64,000 nucleotides of DNA. Origin: CAVSXS01 sp963767715. GTDB taxonomy: Bacteria > Chloroflexota > Ktedonobacteria > Ktedonobacterales > Ktedonobacteraceae. A model generated the notes under the pieces. The model did not search any database and was not told the origin of the DNA. It saw nothing but the letters and a program-made list of their open reading frames with translations. The position numbers and the translations under genes are program-made. The stretch covers positions 496,001 through 560,000 of the forward strand of contig CAVYFA010000009.1 in the NCBI GenBank assembly GCA_963767715.1. The letters are read 5' to 3'. This document shows positions 55,526 to 64,000 of the stretch, in pieces; positions within the stretch are counted from its first letter, which is position 1; each line of letters begins with the position of its first letter.

Positions 55526-56005
55526 ATGGCCAGAGAGACGCGGCAACAATTGCGGCAAAAGAGCCGGCAAAGCCAACGGAGGCAGCGGCAAGAGGATAAG
55601 CTAAAGGAGCAATTGGAGCGTCCGCAGGCGATTGAGAAAGTGGACATGCGAACGGTCAGGGTCAGTAAGGCGCTCTGGCCGATCGGGGCGCGTCGAGCGC
55701 TGGCGCTCAACCGCGAGCTCCTGGTATATAAGCGGCTGGGAGGTTTGAGCCGCTGCCGGGCCTGGCTGTCGAGCCTGCTGGGACGGGCTCATGTGTGGAT
55801 CGCTCATTCGTACCACGCGCCCGAAACGCCGCTGCCGGTAGAGTCGCCGCTGGTGCGCGTATTGGAGACCGTCGATCTTTCCCGTACCGATGTCGAGGAT
55901 TTCTTCGACACGCCGGCAGAACGAGATACAGCAGAGCTTTCACTCGATTGGATGAAATCGGAACCTATGTATTCTGCTTCTCACTCTCGGCGGGAGCAGC
56001 AGTAG
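55526..56005 (+). CDS. Hypothetical basic coiled-coil protein
   Basis: A 159-residue cytosolic protein. N-terminal 40 residues are Arg/Gln/Lys-rich and probably coiled (MARETRQQLRQKSRQSQRRQ...); then a compact alpha/beta region LNRELLVYKRLGGLSRCRAWLSSLLGRAHVWIAHSYHAPETPLP and an acidic end. No family recognised. ATG 55526 follows AGGAGAGAGGAAA. Convergent with the DUF1003 gene, overlapping its 3' end by about 40 bases. The basic N-terminus could bind nucleic acid (inference). Confidence 0.65.
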   Translation: MARETRQQLRQKSRQSQRRQRQEDKLKEQLERPQAIEKVDMRTVRVSKALWPIGARRALALNRELLVYKRLGGLSRCRAWLSSLLGRAHVWIAHSYHAPETPLPVESPLVRVLETVDLSRTDVEDFFDTPAERDTAELSLDWMKSEPMYSASHSRREQQ

Positions 56006-56591
56006 CGCTTACATCGCCTGTTGCCTGCGGCTGGACGAAAGGGTCCACCAGGTGACTTGTCGTGGTGCCCTCGGTCTGCAGTTGTTGCAGCGAGATACCA
56101 TTTTTCTCCAGCAAATGTATGAGCATCTTGGTCTGGTGCAGCAGTTCCGAGTCCTGGGCCGAGAGATGCTTCATAATCTCTTCGATGTCATGGTACGTAC
56201 TCATCGTGGTCTTGAACTGCTCTTCCGCCAACAATTCGGACTTGCGTCCAAGCACGTTTTGCCCGACCATAATCACCGGTAATAAAACAAGCTGTATGAG
56301 CGTCTGCGAAGTCCAGGCAACAAGCAAGGCAACTGTGGGACTGAGATACCCCAGAATGGCGAGTAATCCGATCACGGCAAGTATTACAAAGGTATATGCC
56401 GTCCACATTGAGCCGACGTGTTGAGTTAACCAGACAGCGAGCAAGGTGTTGAAGCCTCCTTCTTTCTGCTCCTCTTTCTGGACGGCATTGACATTGACAG
56501 GGACATGCGGATGTGGTTCGTGATGAAACAGCACCCCGAAACGGTGCTGCAGCATTTGCGTCACCTGCACCGGTGTTTTTTGCTCTTGCAT
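55965..56591 (-). CDS. DUF1003-family membrane protein
   Basis: A 208-residue membrane protein. Seen: a soluble start MQEQKTPVQVTQMLQHRFGVLFHHEPHPHVPVNV, two helices (AVWLTQHVGSMWTAYTFVILAVIGLLAIL and TVALLVAWTSQTLIQLVLLPVIMVGQNVLG) and then a helical region (SELLAEEQFKTTMSTYHDIEEIMKHLSAQDSELLHQTKMLIHLL) as in DUF1003 proteins (QNRQA... pattern changed here). ATG 56591 (MQEQK) is preferred; the frame is open to 56636. Family function unknown. Convergent with 55526-56005. Confidence 0.8.
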   Translation of the reverse strand: MQEQKTPVQVTQMLQHRFGVLFHHEPHPHVPVNVNAVQKEEQKEGGFNTLLAVWLTQHVGSMWTAYTFVILAVIGLLAILGYLSPTVALLVAWTSQTLIQLVLLPVIMVGQNVLGRKSELLAEEQFKTTMSTYHDIEEIMKHLSAQDSELLHQTKMLIHLLEKNGISLQQLQTEGTTTSHLVDPFVQPQATGDVSATAAPAESEKQNT

Positions 56592-57085
56592 AGTTGTCCT
56601 CCGTGTAGTTATGAGTGCGATTGTCTTTAATTCCACTATAGCACGGTCCGGCTTTGTTGGGTAGAGGCTTAAATATGACCTTCGGGTAGCTTCGTTGACC
56701 CCTGCGTTCTCAGCCGGTATGATACACGTTATTTCAGTTTTATGAGACGCTCAAGTGGCCTCTCAAGCCGATTGAGGCGTTAAGATGGCCGAGGATGACA
56801 GCCCGGTTGACAGCCGATCTCTTCAAAGTGAACGAGCCTGGCAGCCTGCTTGTGCTTTGTCCGTTAATGCCTGTTCATCTGCTCCAGCCACCCGGCCTAT
56901 GCTACAATGGTTAGAGTGGAATTGCTCGTGGCACGAGTGAACGTTAGCTAGTTTCCTATAGCATTATTCTCGATCCTGGCAGGAAAGGTTGCTATGCTGC
57001 AAAGTGAACTACCCCAGCCCAAAGGAGGGATCGCTCACGCCACAAGGGGAGTCACCTCCGCCCGTGAGGAGCGACTCTCCCGCGC
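56592..57085. other. Non-coding stretch
   Basis: Promoter side of both the DUF1003 and gluzincin genes. ATG 56994 after GGCAGGAAAGGTTGCT starts an open frame that is out of frame with the protease, suggesting a shifted N-terminus of that gene. Confidence 0.5.
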
Positions 57086-58999
57086 GTGCGAACGCGCGCC
57101 ATTCCGATCGAGCGCCCGCCGTTCCGTCGATTGCGCGCCTACGCCTTTGATCCGAGCCTCTCGAGACAAATGGAAAACGCGCTGGTCAACGCCGTGACGA
57201 TGAAGGTCCCCTGGGAGTTTGACCCCGATACAGGGAAGGATATTTTACAGCCCGGCCCCGTCGGCGAGTACCTCGAGGTGGTCGACGTCGACCCGGCCAG
57301 CGACTGCTTCTACGCGCCGGTTGATCTCAACCAGCCCTACCTGCTGGCCCAGGACGGGTTGGCGCCATCGGAGGGCAACCCGCAGTTTCACCAGCAGATG
57401 GTCTACGCGGTCGCCATGACGACCATTCGCAATTTCGAGCGAGCATTGGGACGCATTGCTTTCTGGGCGCCGCGCATTGCTGGTGGGAGTGACGGGCAGG
57501 CGGCAGCAACCTCCACCGAAAGCTACGTGCAGCGCCTACGCATCTATCCTCATGCCCTGCGTGAGGCCAACGCCTATTACAGTCCGCAGAAAAAGGCGCT
57601 GCTCTTTGGCTACTTTCCCGCCTCCTCGACCGATGCGAGCGACCACCTCCCCGGTGGCACGGTCTTCACCTGCCTCTCGCACGATGTCGTCGCGCATGAA
57701 ACGACGCACGCCCTGCTCGATAGCATGCACCGCCGTTTCGAGGAGGCCAGCAACCCCGATGTGCTAGCCTTTCACGAGGCCTTCGCCGATATCGTCGCGC
57801 TCTTTCAACATTTTTCGTTCCCCGACGTGCTGCGTCAGCAAATCGCCAGGACCCGGGGCGACCTGGCCAGCGAGAACCTGCTCGCGCAGCTCGCGCAGGA
57901 GTTTGGACAGGCGACCGGGTCGCACGGAGCGCTGCGTGACGCGCTCGGCACCTTCGCCGACGGCGCGTGGCGGCGCAAGGAACCTGACCCCATGGAGATC
58001 GACCGCACGTTCGAGCCCCACGCCCGCGGATCCCTGCTCGTCGCAGCCGTCTTCGACGCCTTCGTGTCGATCTACAAGTCCCGCGTCGCCGATCTCCTAC
58101 GCATCGCCACGAGCGCCACCGGCGTTCTGCCCGCCGGGCAATTGCCCTCGGATCTCGTCAACAGGCTGGCGAGCGAGGCCGCTAAATCCGCGCAGCACGT
58201 CCTCAACATGTGCATTCGCGCCCTGGACTACTGCCCACCCGTCGACCTGACCTTCGGCGACTACCTGCGGGCGCTGATTACCGCCGACTACGACCTCGTG
58301 CGCGATGACGACCTGGGCTACCGGCTCGCCGTCGTCGAGGCGTTCCGCCAGCATGGCATTTATCCACTCGATGTGCGCAGCCTGTCGATCGACAACCTGC
58401 GCTGGCAGGAGCCAACCGACCCGAATTTCCACCCGCGCGTCCTACCCATGGTTCAAAAGTTGCGCGACATGCTACCCGAATGGCACCTCTCCGGCAAGCG
58501 CGAGGAGGTATACGAACGATTCCGCCGGGCGCGAGCGGAACTGCACGAGTGGCTCAAAGGGACAGCCCGAGACCTCCAGGACGTGCTCGGGCTGGATCTG
58601 AGCCAACCCGATGCGAAGTTCGAGGTGCACTCGCTGCGCCCGGCGCGGCGTGTGGGTCCTGACGGCGAGCTCCTGGTCGACCTGGTGATCGAGATCACGC
58701 AGCAAAAAGCCGGCTACGTTGATTCGGACATCCAGAACCAGGTCGAGAGCGGGTCCCTCAGTCCGGCTCCAGTGGCTGACTTCGCCTTTCGCGGTGGGTG
58801 CAGCCTGCTGGTCGATCCCCTGACCTCAAGGGTACGCTACTGCGTCGTCAAGAACATCCTCAGCGCGCATCGGCTGGCACGACAACGCCAGTTCATGACG
58901 GCTGGCGCCGAACCCTCGCTGCGCGCCATGTATTTCGGGAGCGTGATCCAGAGCGGGCTGAAAGAGCCGTTCGCATTCCTGCATCGTTCGATAGAGTAG
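57086..58999 (+). CDS. Gluzincin (M4-like) metalloprotease
   Basis: A 637-residue putative zinc protease. Zinc site HETTH (204-208) with a third ligand Glu in FHEAFAD (231), the M4/gluzincin spacing; flanking VFTCLSHDVVAHETTHALLDSMHRRF. N-terminal region (RRLRAYAFDPSLSRQMENA...GPVGEYLEVVDVDPASDCFYAPVDLN) has no signal peptide, so a cytosolic enzyme is likely, unusual for the thermolysin group. Helical C-terminal part. Start: GTG 57086 has no ribosome-binding site; ATG 56994 does but is out of frame, so a frameshift of about 30 N-terminal codons may be hidden. Eleven bases before an MBL-fold gene: a two-gene operon. Substrate and role unknown. Confidence 0.85.
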   Translation: MRTRAIPIERPPFRRLRAYAFDPSLSRQMENALVNAVTMKVPWEFDPDTGKDILQPGPVGEYLEVVDVDPASDCFYAPVDLNQPYLLAQDGLAPSEGNPQFHQQMVYAVAMTTIRNFERALGRIAFWAPRIAGGSDGQAAATSTESYVQRLRIYPHALREANAYYSPQKKALLFGYFPASSTDASDHLPGGTVFTCLSHDVVAHETTHALLDSMHRRFEEASNPDVLAFHEAFADIVALFQHFSFPDVLRQQIARTRGDLASENLLAQLAQEFGQATGSHGALRDALGTFADGAWRRKEPDPMEIDRTFEPHARGSLLVAAVFDAFVSIYKSRVADLLRIATSATGVLPAGQLPSDLVNRLASEAAKSAQHVLNMCIRALDYCPPVDLTFGDYLRALITADYDLVRDDDLGYRLAVVEAFRQHGIYPLDVRSLSIDNLRWQEPTDPNFHPRVLPMVQKLRDMLPEWHLSGKREEVYERFRRARAELHEWLKGTARDLQDVLGLDLSQPDAKFEVHSLRPARRVGPDGELLVDLVIEITQQKAGYVDSDIQNQVESGSLSPAPVADFAFRGGCSLLVDPLTSRVRYCVVKNILSAHRLARQRQFMTAGAEPSLRAMYFGSVIQSGLKEPFAFLHRSIE

Positions 59000-59010
59000 G
59001 AGGGCATAGT

Positions 59011-60540
59011 ATGGGCACACTGATTCCTCCCGCCTCCGGCGCGACCGTCCGCATGTACCGACAGGGGCTGGGCGACTGCTTCTTGCTGGCGTTTCCCACC
59101 GGACAGGCCGGGCAGGCCTTTTACATGCTGATTGATTGCGGAGTTATTTTAGGCACTCAGAACCCCTCACAGATCATGCAGGCAGTCGCAACTGATATTG
59201 AGGCGGCGACCGGTGGGGATATTCATTTGTTGGTAGCCACGCATGAGCACTGGGATCACCTGTCCGGGTTCATTCAGGCCGGCGAGATCTTCGGGCGCAT
59301 GCGGATTCACAACCTCTGGCTGGCCTGGACGGAAGACTCCTCAGACAAGCTAGCACAGCAGTTGCGGACAGAATTCGGGCAGGATCGCCAGGCCCTGCGC
59401 CTGGCGGTGAACCGCGCCTCGGATGCCGAGCTCGTGGAACCCATCACCAATCTGCTGCACTTTTTTGGCGATCCTTCAGTCAATGCCCTGGGTAGTGCCA
59501 GTACAGCCAATACCGGGGCCGCCCTCAGCGCTATCCGCGATTTCGCCAGCAAGATGAACGCTGCGCCGGAATATCGCCATCCTGGCGAGGGACCGCTGTC
59601 CTTGCCGCAGGTCAGCGGCCTGCCGGGAGTACCAGGCGTGCGCATTTATGTCCTCGGACCCCCACACGACGAGCAGGTGCTGAAAGACATCAACCCTACT
59701 GTGAAAGGACAGGAGGTCTACACACACGACTCCACACTGACCGCTCGCACGGCTTTTTACATGGCGGTGCAAGACCAGGCGCAGTTGTCTCCAGAAGACC
59801 GGGAACTACGCGAACTCAGCTTTCCCTTCGACCAGATCGTGCGTATCCCGAGCGCAGATGCAAGGCAGGATGAGTTCTTCAGAACCCACTACGGCTTCGA
59901 CGAGCCTGTGCCAGAGGATGGTGCGGCGCACGATGGGCAGCCGCAGAACGCACGGCAGGATGACCAGGGATGGCGGCGCATTGATGAGGACTGGTTAGGA
60001 GCGGCTGGAACCCTTGCGCTCCAACTCGACAGCTATACCAACAACACCAGTCTGGCCCTCGCCATTGAACTTGTCTGGACGAAAAAGGTGCTGCTGTTTG
60101 TTGCCGATGCCCAGATAGGCAACTGGCTTTCCTGGGACAATCTCTCGTGGGCGGTCCCTGATGCCACCGGGGTTATGCAAACAATCCGCATTGGAGACCT
60201 GTTAGCGCGCGCGGTGCTGTATAAGGTGGGCCATCACGGGAGCTTCAACGCAACCGTGCGCGGCCTGGGCGCTGTCCCGAAGGGCCTGGAACTGATGACC
60301 AGCCCGGACCTGGTCGCCATGGTTCCGGTGAATCACGAGATGGCGGTGAAGAAGCGCTGGGACATGCCGTTCGATCCACTCTTACAGCGGCTGGAGGAAA
60401 AGACAGGCCAGCGGGTCATGCGCGTTGACGATGCCTATCCCAAACCACAGCCGGTCGGCATGAACAACGCCGCATGGCAGGCTTTTCGGGCCAGTTTCGA
60501 GGAGACAGCGCTCTACATGCAGTACACCGTGACCGATTGA
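59011..60540 (+). CDS. Metallo-beta-lactamase-fold hydrolase, ComEC-like
   Basis: A 509-residue protein. N-terminal VRMYRQGLGDCFLLAFP, then the metal motif THEHWDHLSGF (HxHxDH, His78-His83), an expanded middle, and a late KVGHHGSFNATV motif as in the MBL part of ComEC/Rec2 proteins and related nucleic-acid hydrolases. ATG 59011 follows GTAGGAGGGCATAGT. No membrane part is present, unlike ComEC. In an operon with the upstream gluzincin protease; both are soluble metalloenzymes, suggesting a paired effector module (inference). Substrate may be nucleic acid or nucleotide. Confidence 0.85.
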   Translation: MGTLIPPASGATVRMYRQGLGDCFLLAFPTGQAGQAFYMLIDCGVILGTQNPSQIMQAVATDIEAATGGDIHLLVATHEHWDHLSGFIQAGEIFGRMRIHNLWLAWTEDSSDKLAQQLRTEFGQDRQALRLAVNRASDAELVEPITNLLHFFGDPSVNALGSASTANTGAALSAIRDFASKMNAAPEYRHPGEGPLSLPQVSGLPGVPGVRIYVLGPPHDEQVLKDINPTVKGQEVYTHDSTLTARTAFYMAVQDQAQLSPEDRELRELSFPFDQIVRIPSADARQDEFFRTHYGFDEPVPEDGAAHDGQPQNARQDDQGWRRIDEDWLGAAGTLALQLDSYTNNTSLALAIELVWTKKVLLFVADAQIGNWLSWDNLSWAVPDATGVMQTIRIGDLLARAVLYKVGHHGSFNATVRGLGAVPKGLELMTSPDLVAMVPVNHEMAVKKRWDMPFDPLLQRLEEKTGQRVMRVDDAYPKPQPVGMNNAAWQAFRASFEETALYMQYTVTD

Positions 60541-60620
60541 AAGGGCGATGGAGGGCAGATCGCGCAAGCGGTGCGCGCCTGCTCTGCCGCCGGGGATCCC
60601 CCAACCTCCGCCGAGTCGTC

Positions 60621-61623
<1,003 letters not shown>

Positions 61624-61631
<8 letters not shown>

Positions 61632-62262
61632 TTTTCACCACGATCCTTTCCAACGCGTTGGCGACATCCTCGCCCCGGTCGGTGGCATCCTCCAGGTCCT
61701 GGTAGATCTCTCCCCAGCGGATGCCCTTGATGAGGCCTCGGATATCATTGACACCGTCAAACTGCTCCATAAGTGCCCGGTCGAGCGCATCGTCGGCCTC
61801 ATTCTCGAGCCGTTGGATTTCAATCGTGCAGCTTAGCAGGTGGTCCCATTGCCGTCGGTCTCTCAGATGGGGCACGGTGCTGGCGATGAGCGCCGCCTGG
61901 TCACCGATAATGCGGGCCAAAAGTTGGGCGTGCTCGGTTGGCTCATCGATGCGGTACAGCCAGATGCGCCTGACAGCCTGTTCGATGGTATCGACGAAAT
62001 CATCGAGCCGGCCTGCCAGGTCGGTGATGTCTTCGCGGTCAAGCGGCGTAACGAAGGTGCGATTGAGCGCGTCGAAGATCTGGTGCGTGATCTCATCACC
62101 CCTATGTTCGAGGTCACGTATCCGCCGGGCCTTGCGCTCGACCTCGCGGTAGTCCTCGAGCAGGTCACGCAACGCCTGTGCGGTCTCCGCGGCATTCTCG
62201 ACAGCCTTCTGGAAGTAGTCGAAAAAACGCTCGTCCTGAGGGAGGAAGCGCGCTAGTACCAT
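61624..62262 (-). CDS. DUF47/PhoU-like Pit accessory protein
   Basis: A 212-residue helical protein (YkaA/DUF47). Seen: MVLARFLPQDERFFDYFQKAVENAAETAQALRDLLEDYREVERKARRIRDLEHRGDEITHQIFDALNRTFVTPLDREDITDLAGRLDDFVD, with ExxGDExTHxI and TPLDREDI of the family, acidic metal-binding positions as in PhoU. Known to be paired with Pit transporters and to control them. ATG 62262 follows ACAAGGAGAAATTTC; the frame reaches 62295 but that start lacks a ribosome-binding site. First gene of the Pit operon. Confidence 0.93.
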
Positions 62263-62788
62263 GAAATTTCTCCTTGTAGCACGTCTTCTCGCCATAGCTC
62301 CTTTCTTGTCCTACTATCTATACGCGTCACCTACCCGCTTTTGTCGCTGCTGGCTGACTAGAGGTGATATACCGGTTCAATCGAAAAGAACATCGCTGGG
62401 CCGGGCCGAAGTTAATGCCTTCTTTGCCGAGGGAATACGCGTCCCCAAAAATGATCTCATTACGCAGGCCAGCAGGGATGAGTATCGATAGCAGTCTTGA
62501 ATAGCTGCGTTACTGTCCCATAGAGCTCCTCTCGTTTCTTGCTTTCCACCCTGGTGCTGGCATACGGCACACAAGTGGTTCATTTGTCAACTTTCGTGGT
62601 ATGGCTCTATAGGGTGACTTCAGCGCCTCATTGCATCCAAATGCCAGAGCCTCAGTCCCCAGCACTCAGGTGCCCACGTACACGACTTCAAAACATGGCA
62701 GTAGATAGAAAGCTCTATTACACTACTAGCTACAAGCCTGCCTGCCTTCGTTTTGGAACGGGGTGGAGCAAGCAGAAAGAAGGAACGT
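62263..62788. other. Non-coding stretch
   Basis: Divergent region between the Pit operon and the membrane-protein gene; no gene, repeat or RNA seen. Promoters for both directions must lie here. Confidence 0.5.
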
Positions 62789-64000
62789 ATGTATCTTTTT
62801 ATCATGCTTGTTGCTATTGTATTCGCCATCGAATTTGCCAGCTACACGCTTTTGATACCAGACCCGTCGCAGAAGCCCTCGGCAGTCCACTCGTTAGATA
62901 AGCGTCTTGGAAAAGCCGCCTACATTATTGCCTATATCTTCTCGTTATTGAGAGCACCACTCGGTCTGCTGCCATACCTGGTAAAGTTGTTCATCTTCTT
63001 TGTGCTGAAAGTCCGCTATGAGTCTTCAGAGAGTACCTATTTTCGTGAAGTCATCAATATGGTTGGTGACTTTCTGAACCTTGGCTTCACTACAGTATTT
63101 GTCCTTTATATAGCCGGGCCACCAGGAGTTCAGTCGCCAACGTTCATCCTCTTCATCCCTCTGGCCGCCGAACTCGTTCGACTGCTCGCAGAACGTATTC
63201 CCCTTATATTCAGTGCAGCATGGCAGCTCATCCCACACAGAAAAATCTCCCAGGCCGTACTGGCTCGTCAGGATTTCCACGAATTCTGGAGCTGGGTAGT
63301 GCGGTGCTTCCCTCGCTACTGCCGTTATTATTCCCTCGGTGATGCAGAGAGAACTCAATTTGTGCTGGGTGCCCTCAAGCATCGCGCTCAATTTGACAAG
63401 GACTTGTTCAACCGGCTTGCATACATTCAAGCATTCCGCATCATCCCGCAGCGCTATGGACTTCGCGGTGGAAAGGTCCGGGACGTTGCTCGAGGCGAGA
63501 TTTATATTCACCGTACCTGGACAAACGACCCCTGGTTACTTGTAGGAATGGCTCTGCGGCGCGCACCCTGGACGTTTGATCCAAGATACCTGCGCAGGCC
63601 ATTCTATTACATGACCGAAGCCAATCGCCTTGCGACCCTCTGCGTGCTCGAACACGCTCGCTATTCCCCCCCATATGCTGTTTTCCAGTTTGGTCACGAA
63701 ATTCGTGTTGCTCGCCTACATTTCTTCTATAGGCTTCTCCGCTGGCTAAGCATTGACATCGAGGAAAAAGTGCTGGAGGACGGTACCTTTCAGTTTGACC
63801 AGTTCATCTTCTGGCTGCAAAAGCGTTTCGCACATGGCCCTACTCTCCCCAAGCAACGCTATCTGTATACGGATGACGAGGTAATTGCTGAATTTCTGTG
63901 TAATCACGATGGCGATGAGCGGATTACAGTGATCGATGTTGCAACACGCTACACCTATCCGGTGAAGTATATCGAGGAAGTATTATTGGATAAGATCACT
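62789..64000 (+). CDS. Large membrane protein, truncated by the window edge
   Basis: An open frame from ATG 62789 (after AGAAGGAACGT) to the last base, 404 codons without a stop. Begins MYLFIMLVAIVFAIEFASYTLLI (TM1), then KAAYIIAYIFSLLRAPLGLLPYLVKLFIFFVLKV and NMVGDFLNLGFTTVFVLYIAG...FILFIPLAAELVRLLAERIPLIF as further hydrophobic segments, then a soluble region of about 200 residues (RQDFHEFWSWVVRCFPRYCRYYSL...) ending in YIEEVLLDKIT. No family recognised. AT content is higher than in the Pit genes. Any antisense frame (63026-63511) is discounted. Confidence 0.8.
   Translation, partial: MYLFIMLVAIVFAIEFASYTLLIPDPSQKPSAVHSLDKRLGKAAYIIAYIFSLLRAPLGLLPYLVKLFIFFVLKVRYESSESTYFREVINMVGDFLNLGFTTVFVLYIAGPPGVQSPTFILFIPLAAELVRLLAERIPLIFSAAWQLIPHRKISQAVLARQDFHEFWSWVVRCFPRYCRYYSLGDAERTQFVLGALKHRAQFDKDLFNRLAYIQAFRIIPQRYGLRGGKVRDVARGEIYIHRTWTNDPWLLVGMALRRAPWTFDPRYLRRPFYYMTEANRLATLCVLEHARYSPPYAVFQFGHEIRVARLHFFYRLLRWLSIDIEEKVLEDGTFQFDQFIFWLQKRFAHGPTLPKQRYLYTDDEVIAEFLCNHDGDERITVIDVATRYTYPVKYIEEVLLDKIT

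Noticed and set aside
62370..62400. tRNA T-arm-like GGTTCAATCGAA
   Set aside because: No acceptor stem, anticodon arm or CCA context around it.
63026..63511. Minus-strand open frame near the right edge
   Set aside because: Antisense to the long plus-strand frame 62789-64000, which has a better start and membrane segments.

Overview
The window looks like a chromosomal stretch of a GC-rich, many-gene Chloroflexota bacterium, most likely a Ktedonobacteria-type soil organism. This is inferred from the mix of a Hanks-type kinase, PD40 lipoprotein, LytR-CpsA-Psr protein, FtsH-like membrane protease, DUF1003, GH52-like glycosidase, many phosphotransferases and intergenic palindromes ending in CCCCTAC. 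No 16S marker is present to prove it. The only RNA gene I can support is a lone 5S rRNA on the minus strand (about 41810-41926), with its own promoter-like sequence and a flanking processing stem. No CRISPR array or tRNA was recognised.

Layout. 1-5 kb: minus-strand RidA, Ser/Thr kinase, PD40 lipoprotein and LCP protein. 5-8 kb: accessory patch with two copies of a tiny gene (MQKKKTFS start), a three-gene AT-richer block between partial direct repeats, and an lmo0937-like mini membrane protein. 8-12.4 kb: broken PMT-type glycosyltransferase, FtsH-like protease, small membrane protein. 12.6-15.6 kb: a plus-strand cluster (Pro-rich protein with two frameshifts, RsmD with one frameshift, VOC protein, HTH protein). 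15.6-16.3 kb: Phd/RelE toxin-antitoxin operon with a frameshifted toxin and three 12-bp iterons upstream. 16.8-19 kb: secreted TIM-barrel-like protein, HAD hydrolase. 19-21.8 kb: a MITE-like element, a strong hairpin, and a decayed TIR-NB-ARC-TPR gene. 21.9-27.4 kb: phosphotransferase (frameshifted), Fes-like esterase, zinc-ribbon/BACON repeat surface protein (frameshifted).

27.4-35 kb is an AT-richer defence-like island. A 1,109-codon type IIG-like restriction-methylase gene is cut by a 1,483-bp IS66-family element with a clean 8-bp duplication; removing the element and one duplication restores the reading frame exactly. Next to it are a second nuclease-like protein and two remnants of tyrosine recombinase genes.

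35-49.5 kb: zinc-ribbon membrane protein, large unknown (phosphorylase-like C-terminus), TcmP-like broken gene, GH52-like glycosidase, 5S rRNA, esterase, acyltransferase/acyl-CoA synthetase pair, two-component system, cysteine synthase. 49.5-64 kb: PLP decarboxylase, choline-kinase-like protein, FAD/GcvT oxidoreductase, a 292-bp inverted-repeat element, DUF1003, a gluzincin protease plus metallo-beta-lactamase-fold operon, a Pit phosphate transporter with its DUF47 partner, and a membrane protein running off the right edge.

A general caution: at least a dozen genes carry single-base frameshifts. Some are backed by independent decay (nonsense codon in the TPR repeats), others may be assembly indels; read-level checks are needed before calling them pseudogenes.
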